NCBI RefSeq assembly: GCF_009870125.1
Contig: NC_046683.1
Location: 43,787,869 to 43,851,868, forward strand
Length of the DNA: 64,000 bases
Origin: Drosophila pseudoobscura
Lineage: Eukaryota; Arthropoda; Insecta; Diptera; Drosophilidae
Direction: 5' to 3'
Under the pieces are notes generated by a model that saw nothing but the letters and a program-made list of their open reading frames with translations, searched no databases and was not told the DNA's origin. The position numbers were made by a program, and so were the translations under genes. Below, in pieces: positions 37,830 through 63,196 of the stretch (positions within the stretch are counted from its first letter, which is position 1; the number at the start of each line of letters is the position of its first letter).

Positions 37830-39717
37830 ATGGGGAGCGCACTAGAAAACTTTGTTAATCAAGTGCGCACGATGAGCGCGTCCGGTTAGTGTTTGGGGCA
37901 AGCCGGCCAGTGTTCCGGCAACTTGCGAATTTTTGCCTCCGCCTCTGCTTTTATGCGTCTTATTTATGCATGACTGTTCTGTTTGGATTGCAGGCAGCTT
38001 CAGGGAGCTGGCCGACGATCTGCCAGAGTCGGTGTCGCTTTTGGCCCGCAACTGGAGCATACTGGACAATGTGCTGGAAACGCTCGACGTGCAACAGCAT
38101 ACGCTGGGCGTGCTCTATGTGCTACTGGCGAAACTGCACAGCGCGGCGACCGCCAATCCGGAGCCCGTGCAAATCATTCAGCTGATGCGCGACTTTGTCC
38201 ACCGCAACAATGTGGAGCAACTGCGATTCGCCATATGCGCCTGTGGGTAGAGCTGGCCTCAAAAGAACCTGATTGTGAGATGAACACTATAATTTTTTAC
38301 CTCTCCACAGTCTACGAAACTTGCCATTTGTTCACGGACTATCTTGTCCAGAAGAACCTAAGCATTCTGGGCATCAAAATCATGGCGCGGGCCGTTGACC
38401 AGATCCGCCAAATAGACTCACAGCTAACCCCCATACATGCCGATCTCTGCCTGCTGAGCCTGAAGGCGAAAAACTTCAATCTGGTGCTGACCTACTTGGA
38501 TGGAGACATCACCGACATCTCCACGGCGGCCGCCGAGTGCAAGACCCAGCAACAGCAGCAGTCTCAGCACACGGTGGTGAGGGCCTTACATTTTTAACTT
38601 TGAGCTGATTCTAATCCGATTGCCTTGCAGGACGCTAATAACGATGCCAAGTACTTTCTGCTGTTCTACTACTACGGCGGTATGATCTACACGGCTGTGA
38701 AGGACTATGATCGTGCCCTGTACTTCTTTGAAGTGTGCATCACAACCCCGGCCATGGCCATGTCGCACATTATGCTGGAGGCGTACAAAAAGTTTCTCAT
38801 GGTTTCGCTCATCGTAGAGGGCAATGTAAGACAGCTTTGTGATCCAAAATCTTGCCCAATCTTCCTCTAATCTATATCCCAATGGCAATTACAGATAGCG
38901 TTTATACCAAAAAACACACAGGTTATTGGCCGCTTCATGAAGCCAATGGCCAGTCACTATCACGATCTGGTTAATGTGTACGCGAATTCCTCTAGCGAGG
39001 AGCTGCGCATCCTCATCCTCAAGTACAGTGAAGCATTTACGCGTGATAGCAACATGGGTCTGGCCAAGCAGGCAAGTCGATCGATGGACTGTTCCTATTT
39101 CCCAAATGATTATCGCTAGCGAGATCTTTGTCTCTAGGTAGCCACCTCCTTGTACAAGCGAAACATTAAGCGGCTCACGAAAACCTTCTTGACGCTCTCC
39201 CTTAGCGACGTTGCCAGTCGTGTGCAGCTGTCCGGTGCAGCGGAGGCAGAACGCTACATCCTGAACATGGTGAGTGAAATGTAAATGGTTCTGTTTGATC
39301 ATACTGCCATATGGGTGTCCCTGTCCACAGATAAAATCGGGGGAAATATACGCAAGCATCAATCAAAAGGACGGCATGGTTTTGTTCAAAGACGATCCAG
39401 AGAAATACAACTCACCGGACATGTTCCTAAATGTACAAACGAACATAACGCAGGTTCTGGATTTAGTTAAACAAATCAATAAAATGGAAGAGGAGATCAT
39501 ATTGAACCCTATGGTGGGTTTTTCGACCATCAAAAATGCTTGAATCCCTTTGAATTATCTTTGATTTTAATTACAGTATGTGAAAAAGGCTCTGGGCAGC
39601 CAAGAAGATGACCTAACGTCGCAGCACCCAAAGACCTATTCAGGGTAAGTGTGCAAACATCCGTTATTGAATTTGTAATTTTTACTTTTGTACTTTTACA
39701 GCGATCCCACAGATTGA
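37830..39717 (+). CDS. CSN3: COP9 signalosome subunit 3, 446 aa
   Basis: Nine exons: 37830-37884, 37994-38242, 38311-38576, 38631-38825, 38895-39071, 39138-39269, 39331-39513, 39577-39644, 39702-39717; 1341 nt, all in phase. The product matches CSN3 along its length: [79 protein letters not shown] and the SQEDD tail. The C-terminal part is the PCI domain. CSN3 is a scaffold subunit of the COP9 signalosome, which removes NEDD8 from cullin ligases. A Q-rich insert lies near residue 185. Intron 5 starts CAG|GCAAGT and is a GC-AG intron; the others are GT-AG. An AATAAA lies at 39967. Confidence 0.92.
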
Positions 39718-39966
39718 TGATACCACCGCAGCAGCAAACACCCCCCAACCAGCAGCTGGGATCACAATCCCTGTTGACTGCCATTAAACGTATGCTCATC
39801 CAGGTCCCCCAACAACCCAATGAGATATCCCCACTCATGTCGGAGATGCAAGCAAGGCCCTGGGCCAACGAGGAGCTGCACAGGCCAGCACTCATCCTCA
39901 GCTTCAGCAGCCAACAACTGAAACTGCGCTCCAATTGCAACATTTATAGATGAACATGCTATTTTA

Positions 39967-39972
39967 AATAAA
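39967..39972 (+). promoter_or_regulatory. CSN3 polyadenylation signal
   Basis: AATAAA 250 bp after the CSN3 stop. The convergent minus-strand gene has its own signal at 40216-40221, so the two 3' ends nearly meet. Confidence 0.6.
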
Positions 39973-40215
39973 CTATGTATAAATCTATGACTAAGCCAGG
40001 GGGGCCTACAGCAGCTCTCCCCTCTACTACACTCTATCTCTTATCACGTATTGATTGCGCTTGACTCACAAGCTATTTGGTAGATAGATAGCAGGTTACG
40101 CTGCAAACGATAAGGAGGGTATGCCGTTTGCTTTCGATCAGGCGACGTTTACGAGCCCCAATTACTCTGCACTTGCTTCGCGATCTTAATTGCTGCTTGC
40201 TTAATGCTCAAGTCG

Positions 40216-40221
40216 TTTATT
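40216..40221 (-). promoter_or_regulatory. Polyadenylation signal of the 67-residue membrane protein gene
   Basis: AATAAA on the minus strand, about 375 bp after that gene's stop codon. Confidence 0.4.
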
Positions 40222-40595
40222 TATGTACATTATAATGCATATGTAACCTAACCTTAGGACAATAAGAACGTTTAGGTGACTAGAGACTGCCCCCTCGCCG
40301 CAGTTCGATGGTGGGGGGCAGTGGCTTATGGCTAGTGTAAGTCTAAGTGTATGTTCAGAGTTTAGGGCTAATTGCTTTAGTTTATATCAGGATACGTTTT
40401 ACGTTTTACGTTTACGAGTAGTTTGTGTTTGTGTTTCTGTGTCTGTGTCTGTTTTGCGGTACGTGGGTGTACCGCCAGCTGTCGACTCCAAGACTCGGAG
40501 CATTCTGTCGTCGGGCTTCGCTGAGATTCTCCCGCGCCGCACCGCACCGCGGCGAGCCGAGCCAAGCCGCCAGCTGCTGCTTCTGCTGCGCCTTC

Positions 40596-40799
40596 TTAAC
40601 CGGTTTTCAGCGGGTCTATCTCCGCTATGGAGGTCTTCAGCTCGTGTGTAGAAATCGGACTCGATATGGGATCGCCGCTGTTGATGCTGCGATACAGCTT
40701 ATGGACCACATTGACCAATATGAAGCACAGAATGAGCACCAGTAGCGACATGAATGCATACGCCAAGACCAAAGGGGTGTCCGAGATGGGATCCAGCAT
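40596..40799 (-). CDS. Small single-pass membrane protein, 67 aa, unknown
   Basis: Starts MLDPISDTPLVLAYAF in a TCAAAATG context. One strongly hydrophobic segment at residues about 9-31 (LVLAYAFMSLLVLILCFILV) is followed at once by NVVHKLYRSIN and a short polar tail ending LKTG. It matches no family I recognise. The layout (short extracellular end, one membrane segment, HK-L/I-Y just inside) resembles the start of the 231-residue protein encoded 1.5 kb upstream on the same strand. Coding status rests on the clean hydrophobic profile and the strand-matched AATAAA, so it is only moderately secure. Confidence 0.5.
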   Translation of the reverse strand: MLDPISDTPLVLAYAFMSLLVLILCFILVNVVHKLYRSINSGDPISSPISTHELKTSIAEIDPLKTG

Positions 40800-42286
40800 T
40801 TTGATAGTCGTCTTTTTCGTCGTTGCTCTTTACTTGAACACGCTTCAAATTTTTCTGATACTTTGTACTGTACGGCTCACCGAAACAAAAAATAATGTGC
40901 AAGTATATATTTTGACAGTGACAGTGGAAGCAAAGGCAAATGCGGGAGACAGTCCAAAACGACAAAGCGACCAAACGACCAAACGACCAAGCGACCAACC
41001 GGACGACACACAGAGAACGTCAAACCGAACCGAAACAGAAACAGAAACAGAACTGAAACGCGTATGCTAATTAAGTATCGTATATTGTATGGTGTATTAT
41101 GGGGTACGTGTGTGTTCCTGTTGGAAAATAAAATGCCGCGCGTCGGTGGGTCGTGTGTGCGTCGCTTGACACCTGCCTGAGAACTGAACTGAATCGAGCG
41201 AATCGAGTTAAATGAATGGAACTTTGTTTGGCATTACGTATACGATTCGTTGCCAGATTGTTTGTCGTCGTGTTTGTGCTGGTGCTGGTGCTGTAGAGAC
41301 TGTTGTGCTCCGCCGTCTGTCTGGGAGTAGTTTTTTTTTTTTTGTGTTTTGATAAGCGGCTTGTGCAATCCGAATCCGAATCCGAATACTGTGAGTACAA
41401 TCTGAGACTTGGACCGCGATTAGACAGGTTCTGGAGCTTTCCCTTTGACCAGGGCTCAATGCTTTTCATCTGACTGCGTGCCTGGAGCCAAGCGAGCGAC
41501 TTATGAGAGTATAATTCATAGAATTCCAGCCGTACTCTCACTCGAGCATTGCAATCAAATCAACAGCGCCGCCTTCTTAATTGGTTGCCTCAATAAAGAA
41601 TGAAATGGCGTCTAGCAAATTGCTTGGGGACCCTGGATGATTGTGATCACGATGATGATGATGGTGATGGTGATGGTGGTGGTGGTGGTGAAGCGATGTT
41701 CTGGTCGGCCACTGCGACTTGGCCATTACCAGCGATAAGGTGCGTGGGGAGGTGGAGGATAGATCTAGAACTGGCTTGGCTCTAGAACATCTTTATCTAT
41801 TGATAACGTTTCCACGCAATCACAATGATAAGCGCATAGCCAGACTTGGGGACATTGACAGAGACAGGTGCCACAGGTGCGAGGCGAGTACATTCCCCCT
41901 TGTGCACCGCACTTGAAACAAAACAAAAACGTACCCCATACCATGCCTTTGCCAGTCACGCGATTCTAATAGGCTGGCGTGAGCCCAGTGCGCCCAGCGA
42001 CGACCCACTGGCCGGACGACCCTGAAACCACAGAGAGGCCTGTCTCCGCGGACTAGACTATGAATAGAGTATTCGACGACGACTCCACTTTAATCGCATG
42101 CACGATGTGAGAGCGAGCAGGCGCTCGAAACGAGTTCTACACAAAATCAAAAATGAAAAACCTAATTATAGATGCATCCGAGATGCCCCCCTCTTCGTGC
42201 CCCACATTCCACAGTCATACCATCGGCCTGCGCTGCTGTGCTTTATGCTGTGCTTTATGCTGTGCCGGTGCCGATGGCAGCCGGTC
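40800..42286. other. Intergenic or 5' region between two membrane-protein genes
   Basis: No coding region supported. It includes CGACCAAA repeats at 40962-41005, GAATCC repeats near 41370, and a GATGATGGTG repeat at 41650-41692. The minus-strand frame at 41071-41541 is low in complexity and I do not accept it. Confidence 0.45.
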
Positions 42287-43051
42287 CTACTGTTCGTCTC
42301 CGGAATTGGGGTACTTCTCCGTCGCCACATGATGTTGTCCAGGGCGATCCGAGGGCTGCTCTTCCCGCAGCATGGTGGGTATGGTGGGCATGGTGGGCAT
42401 GGTTGGACTGTGGCTGCACTTGAGCATGAATTTTAGCCGCGAGATCTTGGAGAGCTGGTCATAGTAGCGGATTATGCGGACGGATTCAGATGGGCGGTCC
42501 GTGACGGCGGCACAGACACAGACTGGTGGCTCGCGATCGCAGCTGCACGTGAAGCTGATGGAACGCCGGCTGGGACTCATGTCAAACTTAATGCCCACTA
42601 GATAGCAGGGCTCCAGGCTGAGCGTGATCCGCACTGAAAGGGCAAGCAGAACGAGAATGATGTCCTAGTTGTAGAGTCCAGAGCTTGGTCTGCCCGTCTT
42701 ACCCGTCGTCGACTGGATGAATTGCGAGCGGTTCTGCAGCGAAATGGAGCGGTCACACATGCTGGACGTCTGGTGGGCTGACGATCTGCTGGTGGCTCTC
42801 TGGACACTCTGCAGATGGCGCACCGGTGAGTCGATGTAATCGCGAATGGCGCCCAGGGGCATGGGCATGGGCATGGGCATGGGTTGGTGGCCAGACAGCG
42901 GCAGATTGTCGTAGACGGAGATGTAGATCTTGTGGCTGATGTAGACCACAATGAAGCACATTATGCAGATGAGCAGCAGAATGAGACCATAGGTGAAGAG
43001 TCTGGGTATCAGAAAGATGGCGTCCAGCAGCATTGGAATGGCAGTTGCCAT
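42287..43051 (-). CDS. Single-pass membrane protein with Cys-rich tail, 231 aa, unknown
   Basis: Two exons, 42703-43051 and 42287-42633, 696 nt with phase kept (donor CGACGG|GTAAGA, acceptor CCCTTTCAG). A hydrophobic segment at residues about 13-40 (FTYGLILLLICIMCFIVVYI) is followed by SHKIYISVY. Next come an (MP)n stretch of about nine residues, a Ser/Arg-rich region, and in exon 2 a cysteine cluster (CSCDREPPVCVC) and a Met/Pro/Thr repeat (PTMPTMPTIPTM). No family recognised. The long second frame and correct splice phase support a real gene. A type III orientation with the tail inside the cell is a guess from the basic residues after the membrane segment. Confidence 0.65.
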
Positions 43052-45209
43052 TTGACAGGAAACACAAATTCACAGAGGGGCGGATTTGGGAAAGCCAGTG
43101 GCAGTGGCAGTGGCAGTGCCAGTGGGATTGGGTTTGGGTTTGGGATGGTGGCCAGGTGCCGGGACAGGCCTCACAATCCATATATCGCACGCTCTCTTTG
43201 CTTGATTTTTGCAACATCTATGTAAATGTATTTATTTCTTATATTCTTGATGTATTTTTTGTGTATTTTTTTTTTGTTTGTTTTCTTCTTTTCTTTGTCA
43301 GTGTTTTTTTTGTTGTTGTTTTCAGTTTTAGTTTGCTTTTCCTTTTTCGGCATATAGTACATACGATTTTACATTGATAAGTTTATGTTTTTGTATTTAA
43401 TTGTATTTCTCTGTATCCTCTCTCTCTCTCTCTCTCCATAGCTCTCTCCCTCTCTTTCACTGCTTTTTAGTTGAGGTTAGTTTTTTTTGCAATATTTCTC
43501 TGTGACCTTTGAGCCTAACCCGCCGGCGGGTACGGGGGTGTATTCCTAATGCCCCACTGGGGGGCTCTTAAGAATCCCCTAGGCATTCAACCTTCTTCCT
43601 TTCTACTCTTTGTGTATGTGTGCGTGCGCGTGTGTGTGTGTGAGAGTGGTGCAGCAACAGCTGAAGCCTTAAGGTAATGTGCCACCGTCCATCCGTCGGG
43701 CAGATAAATACACAAATTTCGGCTGTTGTATTGAATGTCTTTTAAATGCAACTTCTCTTGTTTTCTTTTCGTTTTTCTGGCGACATGACATGAGAAACTC
43801 ACACACGCACACACACTTATACTATCCTACACAAACACACACACACGTGCGTATACGCTCTCGTTAATTGATTTAAATTTTGAATTAATTTACAAATATC
43901 TTAATACTCCGTTGACCCTCTATTTTGGCATGCATTCCATGTACGTACATATGTGTGTGTGTGTGTGTATGTGTGGGTGTGTATTACAGAGTAAAAACTG
44001 TACTAATTTCAATGGTATAACAGTTCCAAAAAAAAAAAGTTAGCCAAAAGCTTAAATTAGTGGGTTAACAAATCATAAATATACAAAAAATAAAAATAAT
44101 AATAGAACTAAGTTCGAATTACAGAACCCTTTCGTTCGTGAAGAAACAACAACAAGAATTGAGGGGTAAAAGGGGATTTTTCTTATTTTTTTTTTTTTCT
44201 GTTTAATTTCAGTTAAATATTTTCATAGAACTTTCCGACTTCATGTTGGCCGCTAAATTGTAGGTTTAAAAATAATTTACTAAAATTAAAAACTGTTCAG
44301 AAAATCGTTTGTGGCTCTCCTCCTCCGTTCACTTTTCCTATATGACTTTTCCCCCAGCTCTCGCCCGCAATCGTATCTGTGTGAGAGTGTGAGTGTATGT
44401 GTGGGTGTGGGTGTGTCAGTGGCTAATTTTCCTTAATACACATATATTTTTGTAATTTTGTTTTAATTCTTTTGCTCAAAAACATTCAGACATCTTTTGA
44501 ATATTTAATGAAACGTTTTTCTTTTGGTTTTCTTTCCATCTTTTTTGTTTTGGGTGGCAGCATGTTCCATTTGCAGAACAAATAGATTTTTCTTTTGAAA
44601 TAGAGCTCGAGACTCTTTCGGAAGAGAAAGGTGCAGAGAAGTCTTTGAGTAAATAGAATGAATAGAATTCAGAAGTAGGGGCCTGGCGAAACAACGAAAA
44701 GAAATCCCAGGCTCCAGTGTCGCAGAGTCGCGTAGGGGCGTAGGGGAACATGCCGCCGCAATCTGTGCACAGAGAACACACGTACACGAATAGTATATGT
44801 AACTTTCAGCACAACATACAGAATCATATTAATTAACATAGTTTTGTCCTGGGCTCTGGATACGTCCTCACCTCCCTCTCCGCTCCTTCTTCCCCTATCG
44901 CAAACATCGCCATGTAAGGGTCTATGTCTATCCATCCCTTGGGGACAGGATGGAAGGCAATTAACTTTACAAATTCATATAGTGTTTAGTGTTTACGACA
45001 TTTTCATTTCTTGCTGCTGAGCATTGAACCCCTTATTCTACGGGTTCTTCTTCTTCGTCTTTGTCTTCGTCTTCGTCTTCATCTAGATGCTGTTGTTTTT
45101 GCTGCAGATGTTTGTTGTGGGCGTTCGCTGCGTTGTTGTTTGTTTGTTTGTTGGTTTTGTTGGTTGCTGCTGTGGTGTGCTTTATGCTGCTGCTGTTGTT
45201 GTCCTTGAT
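43052..45209. other. Region between the membrane-protein gene and Pka-R1
   Basis: Probably the promoter and 5' UTR of the 231-residue protein gene (left) and a long 3' UTR of Pka-R1 (right). CT repeats at 43420-43455, several GT/CA runs (43630, 43800-43845, 43952-43980) and A/T tracts. No coding exon supported. Confidence 0.45.
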
Positions 45210-59501
<14,292 letters not shown>

Positions 59502-60140
59502 ATGGGCGGCTTGCCGCTGGCGTTGGGGCTACCTTCTGGAGCTGGTGTATTTACTTGTATTCTTATTGTTGTTTTTGGTGCTGGTTGTTGGCTGATGGCG
59601 TCGACGTTGGCGTTTCTTTGCTACGCAATATACACAATTTCTATGTATGGGTGTGTGTGTGTGTGTGCGTGTGGGGAAGTGTTGTGTATGTGTGTGTGGT
59701 GATTGGGCTTGGTTTTTTTTTTTGATTGCACGTCTCGAACGGTGGGGGGATTTGGTTTTGGTTTTAGATTTATTCACTACTGGAAAATCAAACTAATTAA
59801 AGAGTGTGGGAGGGGCGTCGAGTGCACTGCGTGTATCTTTGTATGTACTTGTGTGCTTTTCTGGCAGCGTGCTCTTTCTTTCTTTTCGTTTTGGCACCGT
59901 TTTCCTATGACTGCCGAGACGTTTTCACTTTTGTCAATTCACTCCGTTCTGCCCTTTGAGCCTGTCACGCATTTGATTACCGATTGCACAGGGCCTTGCC
60001 GCAGCATACGGATCACTTGGAATTGCTTTTGCAATGTCCTAAATACTGTTTTTTCATAAAAACTTAACTAATTTTCACGCACGTAAACCACAAACGCTGT
60101 TGTTGTTGTTTTTGCTGCATGTAGTGATGGGCATTCCATT

Positions 60141-60159
60141 GGTCACATTCCTATCGATA
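60141..60159. promoter_or_regulatory. Shared promoter motifs between Pka-R1 and the FAM234-like gene
   Basis: GGTCACATT at 60141, close to the fly core-promoter Motif 1, and TATCGATA (DRE) at 60152-60159. They lie between the two divergent genes and are the best visible promoter signal there. Confidence 0.5.
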
Positions 60160-60446
60160 AGTTCCAAGCACATTTTACACAGTCACAGTTTACGTGAACA
60201 GGCTGGCATACGTTACAAATGCGAATAGCTTCTGGTCGTTGGGGTTGCTTTGGGGCCGTGCCTGTGAATTTAATGTTCGGCTAATCCAATAAAGATACAA
60301 CAAATAGTAGCTATGTGGATGCCAGCAACTAGCAAGTGCTTGTGCTATCAAATAAAGGTCAGTAAGTCCGAGAATTTGACCCTCCTGTCTACACTCTCGA
60401 GTCGTTGACAGTGAAACTTATTGATTTTTCCTATCACTCAGCTAAA

Positions 60447-62858
60447 ATGCTGCACACGGAGTCATTGCCCACCAGCACCACCCACCAAGGTATCTACGCG
60501 CCGCTAAGTCAGGCCATGACCGACTCCGAATCCGACGAAGAGATCGAGATTCACAACGCCAGCAAGCATCGCCAGCGATTCCACATCGAATCTCAACAGC
60601 AACAGCAAAAGCAGCAGCAGCAGCAGCAGCATACGCCCCAGGAGCGCCAATCTCAACGCAGTCGCATTCCGCCAAATACCTTGGCGCTCAAGTCTCCGCA
60701 CACGCGGCCCACAGCCACACGTATCGTAAGCAAGCCGCAGTCTCAATCTCAGTCCCAATCCCAGTACCAGTCCCAGTCGCAGTCCCATCCTCAGCCGCAG
60801 AAGTTTCAACTGGAGACGCCCACGAGCAGCTACACCACGAACATGCAAAACACTTTCCGGTCCGTGATGCTCAGCGACTTGGGCGGCGGCAGTGTGGGAG
60901 CCGAGTTCTCCAACTTCAACAGCGAATTCGATGCCACGGCAGACAACGTGGCCATCCTGGGCGGCAGTACGGAGGAGTCCAAGCTCGCGGCCATGTCGAC
61001 GGCAAGGCGCAGCTGCTTTATAGCCTCCCTCTTGCTGTGCCTCTTTGCGGTCTTCGGCTTTGTCTGGCTGGTGCCGTGCGGCAATCCGGATGGCACCGGG
61101 GCCTGCCCAGCCGTGGGCGACCGCGTGAAGACCCACAACTGGCTGAATAACTATACGAAAATAGAGCTCAAGGGCGGCATCAATGTGGTCAATGGACTGC
61201 GCGCCTGGGAGAACAATCTGATATTTCTGTACCGCGGCGATGCCTTCTTCCCGGAGTTCCGGCCGGGCAATCACAAGCGGAATGGGATCATCTCGTTGAT
61301 CGGCAGCTCTGGAGCTGTGGCCTGGTACGACGAGATGGTGGATGAGCCGGCGGCCCTGGACTGCACGCTGATCGATGTGGACAACAATGGGAAGACGGAC
61401 TGTCTGGTGATTGACGAGTACGGCGAGCTGGGGGCCATCAATCCGGTCTCCGGACAGTGGCATTGGCGCTTCAAGGAGCGCTCGGCCCACAAAATCGATG
61501 CCTACGACTTTCCCATCATTCTGCCCGACCTGGATGGCGATGGAGTGCTGGACATACTGCTCGTGTCCAGCCTGTCGCTGGAGCAGCGCACCAAGTCGCT
61601 TATCCAACCCAAGCACGAGACCGCGGCCCAACTGGAGGCACGCAATGTGCTCCGACTGCTATCGGGGCGCCATGGTAGGCCCATAGGCGATGGCTTCCGG
61701 GTCCACGACTGCCAGAAGCTGAGCCGACTCCAGCTGGAGGCCGGAAATATCAGCTACATCTGTCTGCGGCCCAATAACTCGGACCAGCAGCGCTCCAAGT
61801 CTCTGGCGGAGCTATACGGGCTGATAACCAACAAATCGATTGTGGGACAACGTCTGCTGTCTGCCTCCAAGATCTCCCAGCACCGCAACCACGGACAGCG
61901 CCGGGAGATCGACTCGCAGCGCAACATTTACTCGCTAAGCGGACGCGAACTGGTAGTCGAGAATCGGGGCATTTGCCCGGAGGACTGCAACGTGACCTTC
62001 GTTTTGAGCGAGGTGCGCAATGGAAAGCCCCACGTGCTGAGGAATTTCACAAACACCGGAATGTACGGCATGGTGCCGGCTGAGTATCACTTTAAGAACA
62101 CCAAATCCCAGATGTCCGGCTTTGTGATGAAGTTCTGGAAGTGGCATGTCGGGAACAAGGTGCAGAAGCAGTCCCCCTCCCAGACATCTACACCGGCCGC
62201 ACATAACAGCAACAACAATGTGCAGAAGAGCAATGGTAATGGTAATGGCAATGGCAATGGCAGCAACAGCAGCAGCAACACCAAGAACATGAACTCCATC
62301 AAGGACAAGGAGAAGTCGTCCCACGGCAAGAAGCAGCAGCAACAGCAGCAGCAGCGTCTGAAGCGCAGAGAAGCCGGAGAAGGCCATGAATTCCCCTCGG
62401 CCAGCCAGCAGTTCGATGTCTTTGAGCACTTGATCGAAAAGCGGGAGGCCTATGGCGTCCCCTACAAGAACCAGACGAAGGCCAGCTCTGTGAACGGAAG
62501 CGGAGGCGGAGGCGGAGGCAGCAGCTACAAAATGCAAATGATCACCGAGACGGTCATTCTCGTCTTGTTCATGGGCGCCGATACACGGATCGAAAACACG
62601 TCGCAGAGCAACATTGTGCAGTTCTGCCGCCAGGACCGCAACGAGATGGTGTGCCAGCCGGATATTAACAACCAGGAGCACTCGATGCTGATAGCCGATC
62701 TGGACCAGGATGGCTCGCAGGAGCTGGTCACCTACATGTCCAGCTTTGTGCACGCCGAGGAGCAGCCGTTGAGCGAATGGAAATTGGTTACCTACGTGCG
62801 CCTGCTGCGTATTCAGTCCGAGCTGCCTGCCTACTACGAGGACGAGAAACACAACTAG
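60447..62858 (+). CDS. FAM234 (ITFG3)-like single-pass membrane protein, 803 aa
   Basis: Single coding exon. I place the start at 60447 (CTAAAATG, MLHTESLPTS), just after a possible acceptor CTATCACTCAG; an upstream ATG at 60405 is in frame, and MTDSESDEE at 60516 is another option. The N-terminal ~190 residues are acidic, then Q- and (SQ)n-rich, and cytoplasmic by inference. One membrane segment lies at about 192-212 (CFIASLLLCLFAVFGFVWLV). The outer part carries FG-GAP-like Ca-binding loops: DVDNNGKTD at about 310, DLDGDGVLD at about 362, DLDQDGSQE at about 751, as in FAM234A/B. A long low-complexity insert (NGNGNGNG, KKQQQQQQQ, GGGGGG) separates the second and third. Function in flies unknown to me. 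AATAAA at 63191 ends the transcript. Confidence 0.75.
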   Translation: MLHTESLPTSTTHQGIYAPLSQAMTDSESDEEIEIHNASKHRQRFHIESQQQQQKQQQQQQHTPQERQSQRSRIPPNTLALKSPHTRPTATRIVSKPQSQSQSQSQYQSQSQSHPQPQKFQLETPTSSYTTNMQNTFRSVMLSDLGGGSVGAEFSNFNSEFDATADNVAILGGSTEESKLAAMSTARRSCFIASLLLCLFAVFGFVWLVPCGNPDGTGACPAVGDRVKTHNWLNNYTKIELKGGINVVNGLRAWENNLIFLYRGDAFFPEFRPGNHKRNGIISLIGSSGAVAWYDEMVDEPAALDCTLIDVDNNGKTDCLVIDEYGELGAINPVSGQWHWRFKERSAHKIDAYDFPIILPDLDGDGVLDILLVSSLSLEQRTKSLIQPKHETAAQLEARNVLRLLSGRHGRPIGDGFRVHDCQKLSRLQLEAGNISYICLRPNNSDQQRSKSLAELYGLITNKSIVGQRLLSASKISQHRNHGQRREIDSQRNIYSLSGRELVVENRGICPEDCNVTFVLSEVRNGKPHVLRNFTNTGMYGMVPAEYHFKNTKSQMSGFVMKFWKWHVGNKVQKQSPSQTSTPAAHNSNNNVQKSNGNGNGNGNGSNSSSNTKNMNSIKDKEKSSHGKKQQQQQQQRLKRREAGEGHEFPSASQQFDVFEHLIEKREAYGVPYKNQTKASSVNGSGGGGGGSSYKMQMITETVILVLFMGADTRIENTSQSNIVQFCRQDRNEMVCQPDINNQEHSMLIADLDQDGSQELVTYMSSFVHAEEQPLSEWKLVTYVRLLRIQSELPAYYEDEKHN

Positions 62859-63190
62859 GGCGTAGATCGGCAACAGAACGCAACGGAACGGCGGAATGTG
62901 CATTTAAGCATCATCCAGCTGGTAGCTGCTGTCGGGCATACATCAAACGTAGACATTAGTAGTTTAATTACTAGTTGCATGCATTACATTACACTGTACA
63001 TTAAATAGAAGAACCTTTTCTAGATACTACCCCCACCCCCCCAATATACTTATAAACTGGTAACAAAACAAAAAAAAAACCGAAACATTTGAACTGTCTA
63101 CTGCCAGTGTTGGTAAGCAGCGCACCCGACCTGATGGATGTTCGCGGCGAATGGCTTAAATCGATTGGCGCCAAATGGGAATTGGAGCAA

Positions 63191-63196
63191 AATAAA
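63191..63196 (+). promoter_or_regulatory. Polyadenylation signal of the FAM234-like gene
   Basis: AATAAA in GCAAAATAAAACTG, about 330 bp after the stop codon. Confidence 0.65.

Noticed and set aside
41071-41541. 156-codon minus-strand frame upstream of the 67-residue protein
   Set aside because: Mostly Ser/Thr/Asn low complexity from simple repeats; more likely a 5' UTR or spacer.
60504-61631. 375-codon minus-strand frame opposite the FAM234-like gene
   Set aside because: It is the shadow of a GC-rich coding exon. The plus strand carries the membrane segment and Ca-binding loops.
61935-62903. 322-codon minus-strand frame, Leu/Val-rich
   Set aside because: Also an antisense shadow of the same exon; its hydrophobic runs come from CAG and GGC repeats.
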